From assembly GCA_001799675.1 (NCBI GenBank), contig MGTX01000002.1, forward strand, positions 65,878 to 129,877: a DNA stretch of 64,000 nucleotides. The letters are read 5' to 3'. The translations under genes and the position numbers were made by a program. This DNA is from Elusimicrobia bacterium GWA2_66_18. Lineage in GTDB: Bacteria > Elusimicrobiota > Elusimicrobia > UBA1565 > UBA9628. This document shows positions 1 to 8,824 of the stretch, piece by piece (position 1 is the stretch's first letter; each line of letters begins with the position of its first letter). Under the pieces are notes generated by a model. That model made no database searches. It saw nothing but the letters and a program-made list of their open reading frames with translations, and had not been told where the DNA came from.

Positions 1-2
1 TC

Positions 3-1256
3 AAACGCGTGGGCCCCCTGCCTCCCGCCGAGGCCCTGGCCATCATGCGCGAGGTGGTTCTGGCCCTCAAGGCGGCGCACGTCGCGGGCCTCGTCCACCG
101 CGACGTCAAGCCGGCGAACATACTGGTGGATCGCCGCGGGACGGTGAAGCTCGCGGACTTCGGCATTGCGCGCGCGGCGGGCGAGGCCATGGGCGCCGAC
201 GAGCAGGCCTCCGGGTCGTTCCACTTCATGTCTCCGGAGCAGGCGCTGGACAGCCCCCCCGACCCGCGTTCGGACCTTTACGCGGTCGCTTCGAGCTGGA
301 TCTTCGCTCTGACGGGGAGCCCTCCCTTCCCAGGGCCTGCGCTGGACGCCCTCATCAAGCATCGCGAGGAGGAGCGCCCCGACGTGCGGAGGCGATGTCC
401 TCAGGTCACGGAGAAGACCTCGGCGCTCATCAGGCTGCTCATGGAGAAGGACCCCAAGGACCGTCCAGCCGACGCCGACGCCGTTCTGTTCGAGATGTCC
501 TCCGTGGGCATGCTTCTGGATACGGACTCCACGGGCTCGCCTTTCCGCATCCTCCCGCCGCCTCCGCCGGACCCCGCCGCCGTGGCTGCGGCCCCCGTTT
601 CTGTCCAACTCACCCAACCCGTGCCGCCCCCTCCCCCGCCCCAGCTTGCCGCTCTGGGCTCGCGCGGGAGCTTCCTGGCCCTGCTGGCCGCCCTGGCCCT
701 GAGTTCGCTGGTCTGGCCCTGGCGCCGGGCCGTGTTCGAGGATCTCGTCGCCGGCGCCGCGCTCTTCGCGGCGGGACCGGCCTTCCTCACCATCGGTAAG
801 CGCCGTCAGACGTGGCGCAAGGTCCTCGGCGTCCTGCTCTGGCTTGGCGCGATGGCCTGTTTCGGGCGCTTCATCTGGCGCGGGCCGGCTCTCGTCTGGG
901 CGAACCTGGAGGTGCTCATCGTGGCCGGCTTGGGCGCGGTCTGCTCGGGCGGCGTCGCCTATTTGGGGTCGTGGGGGACCGAGAAGGAGGAGATCTTCTG
1001 GGCCCGCCTCTTGGCTCCCTGCGGCGGCCTGCTGCTGGCGGCGGCGGCGGTGACCTGGACGGCCCCCGAGGGCGCCTCGTGGATGGACACGCTCCGCGTC
1101 GAGGGTGCCCGCGTCTGGCAGGTCTGGACGAGGACGGGCGGCGGCTGGCGCTGGGGCGGGCTGGCGGTCCTGGTCGCAACGGCGTCGGCCGTCGGAAGCC
1201 TTAGGATCGCCGATGACTCGAAGGCCGAAGGCCGCAAGCTCAACTGGAACCGCTGA
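3..1256 (+). CDS. Membrane Ser/Thr protein kinase, 5' end cut by window
   Basis: Hanks-type kinase that would phosphorylate Ser/Thr of unknown targets. Visible are the catalytic loop HRDVKPAN (about 30 residues after the GTG at 9), the DFG magnesium motif, the activation-segment end MSPEQ and the DLYAVA helix of the C-lobe. The glycine loop and N-lobe lysine are missing because the frame is already open at base 3; the GTG at 9 is not the true start. After the kinase come a proline-rich linker (about residues 185-215) and roughly five hydrophobic segments (225-400), so the protein is membrane-anchored through its C-terminal half. It ends 4 bases before the converging nuoN stop. The kinase call is secure; the target is unknown. 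Confidence 0.9.
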   Translation, partial: KRVGPLPPAEALAIMREVVLALKAAHVAGLVHRDVKPANILVDRRGTVKLADFGIARAAGEAMGADEQASGSFHFMSPEQALDSPPDPRSDLYAVASSWIFALTGSPPFPGPALDALIKHREEERPDVRRRCPQVTEKTSALIRLLMEKDPKDRPADADAVLFEMSSVGMLLDTDSTGSPFRILPPPPPDPAAVAAAPVSVQLTQPVPPPPPPQLAALGSRGSFLALLAALALSSLVWPWRRAVFEDLVAGAALFAAGPAFLTIGKRRQTWRKVLGVLLWLGAMACFGRFIWRGPALVWANLEVLIVAGLGAVCSGGVAYLGSWGTEKEEIFWARLLAPCGGLLLAAAAVTWTAPEGASWMDTLRVEGARVWQVWTRTGGGWRWGGLAVLVATASAVGSLRIADDSKAEGRKLNWNR

Positions 1257-1259
1257 GGC

Positions 1260-2672
1260 TTAGGGGAGGAGGTGGGCCGATGCGCTCACGCCGGCGATGA
1301 GAGGCTCGGGGTAAACGCCGAAGAAGAGGACTCCCGCGACCGCCACGGCCAGTCCGCCGTAGATGTAGGGTCCCACGCGCAGGGGCGAGCCGTCCGCGCT
1401 CGGGGCGCGGAAGAACATGCGATCCACGATGCGGAAGTAGAAGTACACCGAGGCGACGGAGTTGAGCACGCCCGCGACGGCGAGCCAGTAGCGCCCGGCC
1501 TCGATCGCGGAGGAGAAGATGTACAGCTTGCCCATGAAGCCGGCCAGGGGCGGGATGCCGGCCAGGGAGAGCAGGCAGAAAGTCATGACCAGGGCCAGCC
1601 CCAGGGATCGCTTGGAGAGGCCGTCGAAGGCGTCGAGGCCGTAGCCGCCCTCCTCGCCGACGGCCTGGGTCACGGCGAAGACGCCGATGTTCATGGCGAC
1701 ATAGATGAAGGCGTACAGCATGACGCCTTCAAGGCCCATGGGCGTGCCCACGGCCAAGCCGATGAGCAGGTAGCCCGCCTGCGCGATGGAGGAGTAGGCG
1801 AGCAGGCGCTTGACGTCGTTCTGGAAGAAGGCCGTGAAGTTGCCCACGGTCATGGTCAGGACCGAGATCAGCCCGACGAGGGCCTGAAGCCCGTATTGCG
1901 CGGCCGGAAAGATGGTCCCGTACACGCGCAGGAGGACGGCGAAGGTCGCCAGCTTCGGCGCGATGGAGAGGAAGGTCGTGACCGGGATCGGCGCGCCCTC
2001 GTAGGCGTCCGGCGCCCAGAAGTGCATGGGGGCCAGGGAGGCCTTGAAGCCGAAGCCGAGGAAGATGAGCACGAGAGCCAGGAGGAGCATCGGCCCGGGC
2101 GCGGCCGGGCCGGGGGCGAGCTTGGTGGTCCCGACGGCGCCGAAGTAGAGGGAGATGCCGAAGACCATGATGGCCGAGGAGAAGGCGCCGAACAGGAAGT
2201 ATTTCATCGCGCCTTCGTTCGACTTCGGGTTCGAGCGTTCGAAGCCCGCGAGCACGAAGGAGGAAATGGAGACCAGTTCCAGGGACACGAACACGAGGGT
2301 GAGGTCCGAGGCGGACACCAGGTACATGAGGCCCGCCGTCGAGAAGAGCATGAGGGCGGCGAAGGTCCCGGCGTGGCGCGAGGGCAGAGCCTGGTAGTCC
2401 AGGCTCAGGAGCAGGCAGAGGACGGACGCCAGCAGGGTCGTCATCTTGAAGAACTGCCCGAAGGAGTCCACGACCCAGAGCGAACCCGTGCCGCGGCTGG
2501 CGGGCTGCGCGAGAGCGCAGACGACGAGCGCCAGGACGACGGCGGCCGATATCCAGGCCAGGTGATAGAGCCACCGCGAGCGCGTCGGGGGCAGGACCAT
2601 GTCCGCCAGCATCACCGCCAGGGCGAGACCCGAGAGGATGAGTTCCGGCCGGAGCAGCCCGAGATTCAGCAT
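1260..2672 (-). CDS. nuoN: NADH-quinone oxidoreductase subunit N
   Basis: Antiporter-like proton-pumping membrane subunit of complex I, 470 aa, the family's usual length. It is almost wholly hydrophobic with about 14 predicted helices, and shows the Mrp-type core including FFQNDVKRLLAYSSIAQAGY with its helix lysine. It is the last gene of the nuo operon, one base after nuoM, and converges on the kinase gene. An antisense open frame across most of it is a high-GC shadow. Confidence 0.97.
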   Translation of the reverse strand: MLNLGLLRPELILSGLALAVMLADMVLPPTRSRWLYHLAWISAAVVLALVVCALAQPASRGTGSLWVVDSFGQFFKMTTLLASVLCLLLSLDYQALPSRHAGTFAALMLFSTAGLMYLVSASDLTLVFVSLELVSISSFVLAGFERSNPKSNEGAMKYFLFGAFSSAIMVFGISLYFGAVGTTKLAPGPAAPGPMLLLALVLIFLGFGFKASLAPMHFWAPDAYEGAPIPVTTFLSIAPKLATFAVLLRVYGTIFPAAQYGLQALVGLISVLTMTVGNFTAFFQNDVKRLLAYSSIAQAGYLLIGLAVGTPMGLEGVMLYAFIYVAMNIGVFAVTQAVGEEGGYGLDAFDGLSKRSLGLALVMTFCLLSLAGIPPLAGFMGKLYIFSSAIEAGRYWLAVAGVLNSVASVYFYFRIVDRMFFRAPSADGSPLRVGPYIYGGLAVAVAGVLFFGVYPEPLIAGVSASAHLLP

Positions 2673-2673
2673 C

Positions 2674-4122
2674 TCATTTCCCCAGCATGTGGACGATGGT
2701 CGCGTTGATCAGGTCCAACGGCCACTTCGGGTAGACGCCGAACCAGACGGTGACGAGCGCCAGAGGCACGACGCAGACCAATTCGCGGACCGTCATGTCT
2801 TGCATCCCGGCCCACTTCTCGTTGAAGGCGCCGAGGAAGACCTTCTGCAGCATGCGCAGGAAGAAGGCCGCCGTGGCGATGATGCCCAGGACCGAGACGG
2901 TCGTCTGCCATTTCCAGGCCGGGAAGGCGCCGAGGAAGCACATGAACTCGCTGATGAAGCCCGCCAGGCCGGGCAGGCCGAGCGAGGCGAAGCAGGTCAT
3001 GGCCATGAGTCCCGAGTAAACCGGTAGCTTGACGGCCAGGCCGCCGAAAGCGGAGATGTCGCGGGTGTGGGCGCGGTCGTAGACGACGCCTACGAGGAGG
3101 AAGAGAGCTCCTGTGATGATGCCGTGGTTGACCATCTGGAGCACGGCGCCGGAGAAGCCGGTCGCGCTCATCCCCGCGATGCCGAGCAGGCAGTAGCCCA
3201 TGTGGTTGACCGAGGAGTACGCCACCATCTTCTTCATGTCGGTCTGCGCCATCGCGCAGAGCGCGCCGTAGACGATGTTGATGACGGCGATCGTGATGAG
3301 GGCCGGCAGGAACCAGGCAAAGCCGAGCGGAGTGATGCCGTAGGCGATGCGCATCAGGCCGTAGACGCCCATCTTCAGGAGGACGGCCGCCAGGATGACC
3401 GAGATCGGCGTCGGAGCCTCGACGTGGGCCAGGGGCAGCCAGGTGTGGAACGGGAAGGCCGGGATCTTGATGGCCATGCCGAAGTAGAATCCGAGGAAGA
3501 CCAGGATCTGGAAGCGCGGGTCCCAGGCGGACTGGGTTTTCATCAACTCCAGCATGTCGAAGGTGTGCGGCAGGGACTTGAAGTACACGGCCAGGATCGA
3601 CAGGAGCATGAAGACCGAGCCGGAGAGCGTGTAGAGGAAGAACTTGATCGCCGCGAACTCCTTCTTCGGTCCGCCCCAGACGCCGATGAGGAAGTACATC
3701 GGCACCAGGGTGAGTTCCCAGAACACGTAGAAGAGGACCAGGTCGAGGGCCGCGAAGACCCCGAGCATGCCGGATTCGAGGACCAAAAACCAGAAGAAGT
3801 ACTCCTTGACGCGCTCCTTGATGCCGAGGGATCCGACCAGGGCGATGACGCTCATGAAGGCGGTCAGCAGGACCAGAGGCGATGAGAGGCCGTCGACTCC
3901 CAAGACGTACTGGACGTTGAGCGAGGGGATCCATATCCAGCGCTCGACGAACTGCATCGCGGCCGTGCCGCGGTCGAACGACGCGATCATCGCCAGCGAG
4001 GCGGCCAGCGAGATCGCCGCCGCCAAGAAGGCCGCGGTCTGGATGGTCTGGACCTTCTCCTTCGGCAGCATCAGGATGATCAGCGCTCCGGCGAGGGGCG
4101 CCCAGGTGATCAGGCTCAACAT
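2674..4122 (-). CDS. nuoM: NADH-quinone oxidoreductase subunit M
   Basis: Second antiporter-like subunit of complex I, 482 aa, normal length, polytopic. Typical NuoM signatures are visible: VDGLSSPLVLLTAF, the helix Glu in YVFWELTLVPMYFLIG, and DMKKMVAYSSVNHMGY. It lies between nuoL (18 bases upstream) and nuoN (1 base downstream), which implies co-transcription. Role: proton translocation in the distal membrane arm. Confidence 0.97.
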   Translation of the reverse strand: MLSLITWAPLAGALIILMLPKEKVQTIQTAAFLAAAISLAASLAMIASFDRGTAAMQFVERWIWIPSLNVQYVLGVDGLSSPLVLLTAFMSVIALVGSLGIKERVKEYFFWFLVLESGMLGVFAALDLVLFYVFWELTLVPMYFLIGVWGGPKKEFAAIKFFLYTLSGSVFMLLSILAVYFKSLPHTFDMLELMKTQSAWDPRFQILVFLGFYFGMAIKIPAFPFHTWLPLAHVEAPTPISVILAAVLLKMGVYGLMRIAYGITPLGFAWFLPALITIAVINIVYGALCAMAQTDMKKMVAYSSVNHMGYCLLGIAGMSATGFSGAVLQMVNHGIITGALFLLVGVVYDRAHTRDISAFGGLAVKLPVYSGLMAMTCFASLGLPGLAGFISEFMCFLGAFPAWKWQTTVSVLGIIATAAFFLRMLQKVFLGAFNEKWAGMQDMTVRELVCVVPLALVTVWFGVYPKWPLDLINATIVHMLGK

Positions 4123-4140
4123 TTCGATTCTCCTGCGTGG

Positions 4141-6210
4141 TCAGCGCGTCAGGATCAGGGTCGCGGCGAGGCTGAAGGAGATCGCCGCGTACATCAGATA
4201 CTCTTGGACCTGCCCTTCCTTTACGAGGGAGCGCAGGCCCACTCCCAGGTCATTGCCGAGGCTCCCCACCCCGTCGACGGCGGAGTCGACGAAGATGTTG
4301 TCGAAGGCGTCGCTGATCCGGGCGAAGATGAGCATCAGCAGCCCCCATCCGTCGACGAAGACGCGGTCCACGACGTTTGCGTCGATCCAGAAGGCCAGAG
4401 CGGCGGCTTGGTCCGCGAGCGCGACGAGACCGTAGAAGAAATCGTCGAAGTACCAGCGACGCTCCAGGAGAGTGCAGATCGGGGCGAGGTTCGCCTTGAC
4501 CGCGTCGGCCAGCGCATAGGTCGGCCCGCGATACATGAAGAACGAGAGCGTGATGGAGCACAGCACCAGGGTGATGGCCGTCATGTGCAGCCAGGGCGGC
4601 AGATGGCTTTCATGGCGCTCGCCGCGCCCGGAGGACTCGCCGCGGGCCTCGTGGCCGGCGGTTTCGGCCTTCGCGCCGTCGACGGGAACGGCGACGGCCG
4701 CGGCCGTCGCGCCGGGCATGACCGAGATGGTCGGCTTGGCCAGGAGTTTAGAGACGAGCCCGTCGTGATCGAGCCCCGCGCCCGCCAGCGCGGAGAACAC
4801 GGCCAGAATGACGAGGGGGCCGGTGATGAGGACCGGGGACTCGTGGGCGTGGGAGAACTTCTCGTGATCGCGGTCGTCGCCCCAGAAGGCGAGAAAGAAA
4901 AGCCGGAACATGTAGAAGGCGGTCATCAACGCCGTGAAGAGGAGTATCCAGAACATCGCATGATCGTGGTTCCAGACGTCTGCCAGGATCAGGTCCTTGG
5001 AGTAGTAGCCGGAAAGTCCGGGTACGCCCGAGATCGCCAGGACGGCGATGAGCATGGTCAGGAAGGTGAGGGGCATCTTCTTGGAAAGCCCGCCCATCCG
5101 GCGCAGGTCGTTGGTGTGCACCGCGTGGATGACGGATCCGGCGCCGAGGAAGAGGAGGGCTTTGAAGAAGGCGTGCGTGGTCAGGTGGAAGAGTCCGGAG
5201 GTGAAGCCGCCCACGCCGAGCGCGCACATCATGAAGCCCAGTTGGGAGACCGTCGAGAAGGCCAGCACGCGCTTGATGTCAAAGCTGACGAGCGCCATCG
5301 AGGCCGCGAGGAACGCGGTGATGAGGCCCATCCAGCCCGCCGCTTCCATCGCCGACGGCGAGGCGAGAAAGACGAAGTAGGTCTTGGAGACGAGCAGGAT
5401 GCCCGCGGCCACCATGGTCGCGGCGTGGATGAGCGCCGAGCCCGGGGTAGGGCCTTCCATGGCGTCCGGCAGCCAGATGAAGAGGGGGGCCTGCGCCGAC
5501 TTGCCGGCGGCGCCCACGAGGATGCCGACGGCGATGACGGTCGCGACCGTCGCCGGCATGAATCCGTTGTCGAAGAACTGCTGGATCTGCGAGAGCTGGA
5601 AGGACCCCACCTTCGCGTAGATGAGGAGCAGGGCCAGGTAGAGGCCGCTGTCGCCCAGCTTGGTCGTCATGAAGGCCTTCTTCTGGGCCTCGCAGGGGCC
5701 CTCGCGCTCGAACCAGAAACCGATGAGGAGGTAGGAGGACAGGCCCATCAACTCCCAGCAGGCGAAGGTCACGAGCAGGCTGCTCGAGACGACCAGGCCC
5801 AGCATCGCGGCCGTGAAGAAAGACACGAAGGCGAAGTAGCGCTTGAAGCGGGTGTCGCCGTGCATGTAAACGACCGAGTAGATCTGGACCATGAGGCTGA
5901 CCAGGGTCACGACGACGAGGGTGACCGCCGCGGGGCCGTCGATGAGCGTGCCCACGGACATGTCGACGATGAAGGATTTCCCTCCGATCGAGGCGGCCAA
6001 TGAGAACCAGCGCCAGTTGCGTTCGTAGGGCAGGACGCCGCCGCCGAAGGCCGCGCTCCAGAAGATGGAGACGGCGATGGTCAGGCACGCGGTCATCGCC
6101 CCGATGCCCAGCCAGGGCAGGGGCGAGCGGGGGTCTTCCTTGCCCGCGAAGAGCATGACAAGAGAGGCGAAGAACGCGATGAGCGGCAGGAGGTAGGCGT
6201 GCTCGATCAT
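4141..6210 (-). CDS. nuoL: NADH-quinone oxidoreductase subunit L
   Basis: Largest antiporter-like subunit, 689 aa. The N-terminal two thirds contain the conserved core (CWELMGLSSYLLIGFW, the histidine-bearing GPTPGSALIHAATMV, and FDIKRVLAFSTVSQLG). A charged, less conserved linker (about residues 500-545, with H/E/R runs) precedes the final helices that include the long lateral helix of the family. It begins 2 bases after the nuoK stop. The linker is somewhat longer and more charged than in E. coli NuoL. Confidence 0.97.
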   Translation of the reverse strand: MIEHAYLLPLIAFFASLVMLFAGKEDPRSPLPWLGIGAMTACLTIAVSIFWSAAFGGGVLPYERNWRWFSLAASIGGKSFIVDMSVGTLIDGPAAVTLVVVTLVSLMVQIYSVVYMHGDTRFKRYFAFVSFFTAAMLGLVVSSSLLVTFACWELMGLSSYLLIGFWFEREGPCEAQKKAFMTTKLGDSGLYLALLLIYAKVGSFQLSQIQQFFDNGFMPATVATVIAVGILVGAAGKSAQAPLFIWLPDAMEGPTPGSALIHAATMVAAGILLVSKTYFVFLASPSAMEAAGWMGLITAFLAASMALVSFDIKRVLAFSTVSQLGFMMCALGVGGFTSGLFHLTTHAFFKALLFLGAGSVIHAVHTNDLRRMGGLSKKMPLTFLTMLIAVLAISGVPGLSGYYSKDLILADVWNHDHAMFWILLFTALMTAFYMFRLFFLAFWGDDRDHEKFSHAHESPVLITGPLVILAVFSALAGAGLDHDGLVSKLLAKPTISVMPGATAAAVAVPVDGAKAETAGHEARGESSGRGERHESHLPPWLHMTAITLVLCSITLSFFMYRGPTYALADAVKANLAPICTLLERRWYFDDFFYGLVALADQAAALAFWIDANVVDRVFVDGWGLLMLIFARISDAFDNIFVDSAVDGVGSLGNDLGVGLRSLVKEGQVQEYLMYAAISFSLAATLILTR

Positions 6211-6212
6211 GG

Positions 6213-6518
6213 TCAGCCCTTGAGGAGGTTGAAGTCCTCCACGTACGCGGTGCCTAGGTTGCGATGGATGGCCATCAGGAGGGCGAGGCCGACGACGACC
6301 TCGGCTGCGGCCACGGTTATAATCAGGAGCGCCAGCGTCGTCCCGGCCACGCCTTCAGGGTGCAGGAAGCGGTCGAAGGCGGCGAGGTTGACGTTGGCCG
6401 CGTTGAACATCAACTCGATGGACATCAGAATGCCGATGACGTTGCGGCGCGTCAAGACCCCGAAGAGGCCGATGAGGAAAAGTAGGGCGGCGACGGTCAG
6501 GTAGTGGGCGAGGGTCAC
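6213..6518 (-). CDS. nuoK: NADH-quinone oxidoreductase subunit K
   Basis: Small three-helix subunit, 101 aa, the family's usual size. I start it at GTG 6518 because this overlaps the nuoJ stop as GTGA, the pattern used throughout this operon, and because the protein then begins directly with the first helix (TLAHYLTVAALLF). The conserved membrane glutamates are present in GILMSIELMFNAANV and TVAAAEVVVGLAL. A longer open frame back to 6740 overlaps nuoJ and is rejected. Confidence 0.95.
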   Translation of the reverse strand: MTLAHYLTVAALLFLIGLFGVLTRRNVIGILMSIELMFNAANVNLAAFDRFLHPEGVAGTTLALLIITVAAAEVVVGLALLMAIHRNLGTAYVEDFNLLKG

Positions 6519-7009
6519 CGGGAGGCCTCCGAGCGGGAGAAGAAGATCGCGCCAAGAAGGGCGGCCATGAGCACGAGAGAGACGAGCTCGAAAGGGATCA
6601 TCCATTCGCCCAGGAAGAGACGGCCGATGTCGCGGGTCGCGGGCTTGGCGGCGGTCGTCGCCAGGGTTCCGGAGAAGAAGCGCGCGATCTTGAGCAAACC
6701 CTCGCTCGAGACGGCGCAGATGAGCAGCGCCGCCATCCACTGGTCGTTGACTTGCCGCAGGTGCAGGTCGCTGGCGCGTCCCAGGAGCATCACGGTGAAG
6801 ATGATGAGGACCGCGATGCCGCTGACGTAGACCATCACCTGGGCGGCGAAGAGGAAGTCCGCGCCGAGCGAGGCGAAGAGCCCCGCCAATCCGGCCAGGC
6901 AGAGGCCGAGGCAGAGCGCGGAGTGCACGGTGTTGCGCATGGTCACCACGCCGATCGCGCAGACGAGGACGAGGGTCGACAGCGAGTAGAAGACGATATG
7001 TTCGAGCAT
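6515..7009 (-). CDS. nuoJ: NADH-quinone oxidoreductase subunit J
   Basis: Membrane subunit of complex I, 164 aa with five hydrophobic helices. The family's conserved stretch appears as FLFAAQVMVYVSGIAVLIIF (the pi-bulge helix in other complex I structures). It sits 2 bases after nuoI and overlaps nuoK by four bases, so translation is probably coupled. Confidence 0.95.
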   Translation of the reverse strand: MLEHIVFYSLSTLVLVCAIGVVTMRNTVHSALCLGLCLAGLAGLFASLGADFLFAAQVMVYVSGIAVLIIFTVMLLGRASDLHLRQVNDQWMAALLICAVSSEGLLKIARFFSGTLATTAAKPATRDIGRLFLGEWMIPFELVSLVLMAALLGAIFFSRSEASR

Positions 7010-7011
7010 GT

Positions 7012-7524
7012 TCAGTTCCGGCGCGGCGCGACTTCGTGGATGCGCACCTGCCCTTCAGGGTCTTTGAAGTCCTGGGTTCCGCGGTCGAAATACCTGCCGA
7101 TGAACGGGAAATCTTTTTTCCAGCAGCGGACCATCTCGTCGCGTTTGGTGAAGATGACCTCGTAGTCGAGGGAATGCCAGACGGACTTGGGCTTGGTCGG
7201 GCAGGCTTCCTCGCAGAGGCGGCAGAAGTTGCACTTACCGAAGTCGATGGAATACCAGGCGACCTTGGCGACCTTCTTGCCGGCCTCGTTGATCGCGTTC
7301 TCGAGCGCGATGCAGTTCGACGGGCAGGCCTTGACGCACATGCTGCAGGAGATGCAGGCGCCCGCGTCGAAGAGGAGCGCGCCGCGGAAGCGCTCGTAGG
7401 GGACCAGCTTCTCGGTCGGATAGTGGACCGTGACCGACGGTTTGAGCATGTATTTGAGGGTGATCCAATGCCCGCGCAAGATCGCCGCCGCCGCCCGGCA
7501 GACCTTCGAGAAATAGTCGATCAT
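7012..7524 (-). CDS. nuoI: NADH-quinone oxidoreductase subunit I, 2x[4Fe-4S]
   Basis: Peripheral-arm ferredoxin-like subunit, 170 aa, carrying clusters N6a and N6b. Both ligand sets are visible: CISCSMCVKACP and CNFCRLCEEACP, each followed by proline as in 8Fe ferredoxins. It passes electrons to NuoB. With NuoE/F/G missing, this subunit is the likely entry point for the electron donor (inference). It sits between nuoH (7 bases upstream) and nuoJ. Confidence 0.96.
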   Translation of the reverse strand: MIDYFSKVCRAAAAILRGHWITLKYMLKPSVTVHYPTEKLVPYERFRGALLFDAGACISCSMCVKACPSNCIALENAINEAGKKVAKVAWYSIDFGKCNFCRLCEEACPTKPKSVWHSLDYEVIFTKRDEMVRCWKKDFPFIGRYFDRGTQDFKDPEGQVRIHEVAPRRN

Positions 7525-7531
7525 GGCGTCC

Positions 7532-8824
7532 TCACTTGAGCCAGAACGCGAGATAGAGACCCGCGAGCGCGATGTTGGCGAAGCTCCACGGCAGCAGGAA
7601 CTTCCAATTGACGTCCATTAACTGGTCCACGCGCAAGCGCGGCAGGGTCCAGCGCACCCACAGGAAGACGAACATCATGAGCATGGCCTTAGCGAGCATC
7701 CAGACCCAGCTGGGGACCAGAGTGAAGGGCGTCCAGGGCAAGGGGGAGCCTCCTCCGCCCAGGAAGAAGGTCGCCAGGAGAAATGATCCGAGCAGGACGT
7801 AGGCGTACTCGGCCAGGAAGAAGACGGACCACTTCATGCCCGAGTACTCGGTGTGGAATCCCCCCACCAGTTCGGACTCCGCTTCGGGTATGTCGAAGGG
7901 CGTGCGGTTGGTCTCGGCGATGGAGGCGATCAGGAAGATGAGGAAGGCGACCTGGCCCACCACGGGGTAGAAGACGAACCAGCGCGGCGCCATGCCCCAC
8001 CAGAACCCCGACTGGGCCGAGACGATGACGGAGAGGTCCAGGGAGCCCGCGAACATGATCACGGGCACCACGGAGAACCCGCGGGGCAGCTCATAGCTGA
8101 CGATCTGCGCGGCGGCGCGCAGGCCGCCCAGCAGGGAGTACTTGTTGCCGGAGGCCCAGCCCGCCATGACCACGCCGATGACCGAGATGCCGGCGAAGGC
8201 GAAGATATACAGCGCGCCGACGTCGAGGCGGGCCGCCGCGAGCTCCGAGCCGAAGAGGACGGGGGCGAAGGCCGCGATGCAGGGGGCGATGACTATGGCG
8301 GGCGCCAAGGCATGGACCCATTGGTCGGCGGCGGCCGGCGTGATGTCCTCCTTCAGGAACAGCTTGACGCCGTCCAGGATGGTCTGCGCCCAGCCGTGGA
8401 AGCCGCCGGCGTAGGTCGGGCCGACGCGGGACTGGATGTGCGCGGAGATCTTGCGCTCCCACCAGATGGACCAGAGGCCGTTGAGGAGGATGACGTGGAG
8501 GACGATCAGGACCTTGATGGCGATCCAGACGGCTTCCACGGCGACCGTCGAGATCCCCTTCGCCGCGGCGAAAGAGCCCATCAGGGCGTAAAGCCTGTCC
8601 CCCCACTTGGAGAGTTCTCCGATGAGGGCGCCGCCCGCGAGAATGCCCAGCACGATTCCCGCCAGCATCATGGCGCCGTTGCGATAGCCGGGCAAGGACC
8701 AAGGGCGCGCCCACTGCTCGATGGGCCAACGGCGGTTCGTCATGAGGATTCCGTTCTTGTCGTTGAGCACGGGTTCCGGCAGGGACGCCTTCACCGACGC
8801 GGGCTTGGGCGAGGAAGACGTCAT
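7532..8824 (-). CDS. nuoH: NADH-quinone oxidoreductase subunit H, N-terminally extended
   Basis: Quinone-channel membrane subunit. The core is clear: SRVGPTYAGGFHGWAQTILD, KLFLKEDITP, and the acidic quinone-loop region NRTPFDIPEAESELVGGFHTEY split across adjacent helices. At 430 aa it is about 80-100 residues longer than typical NuoH; the extra part is a hydrophilic head plus one added hydrophobic helix (about residues 50-70). The start at 8824 is supported by the ATGA overlap with the nuoD stop, so the extension looks real. Confidence 0.95.
   Translation of the reverse strand: MTSSSPKPASVKASLPEPVLNDKNGILMTNRRWPIEQWARPWSLPGYRNGAMMLAGIVLGILAGGALIGELSKWGDRLYALMGSFAAAKGISTVAVEAVWIAIKVLIVLHVILLNGLWSIWWERKISAHIQSRVGPTYAGGFHGWAQTILDGVKLFLKEDITPAAADQWVHALAPAIVIAPCIAAFAPVLFGSELAAARLDVGALYIFAFAGISVIGVVMAGWASGNKYSLLGGLRAAAQIVSYELPRGFSVVPVIMFAGSLDLSVIVSAQSGFWWGMAPRWFVFYPVVGQVAFLIFLIASIAETNRTPFDIPEAESELVGGFHTEYSGMKWSVFFLAEYAYVLLGSFLLATFFLGGGGSPLPWTPFTLVPSWVWMLAKAMLMMFVFLWVRWTLPRLRVDQLMDVNWKFLLPWSFANIALAGLYLAFWLK

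Noticed and set aside
1272-2708. 478-aa open frame antisense to nuoN
   Set aside because: High-GC shadow: low-complexity, Arg/Gly/Glu/His-rich protein, no start signal, no family resemblance, while the opposite strand is a textbook NuoN.
4204-6003. 599-aa open frame antisense to nuoL
   Set aside because: Same pattern of shadow composition across a conserved membrane subunit.
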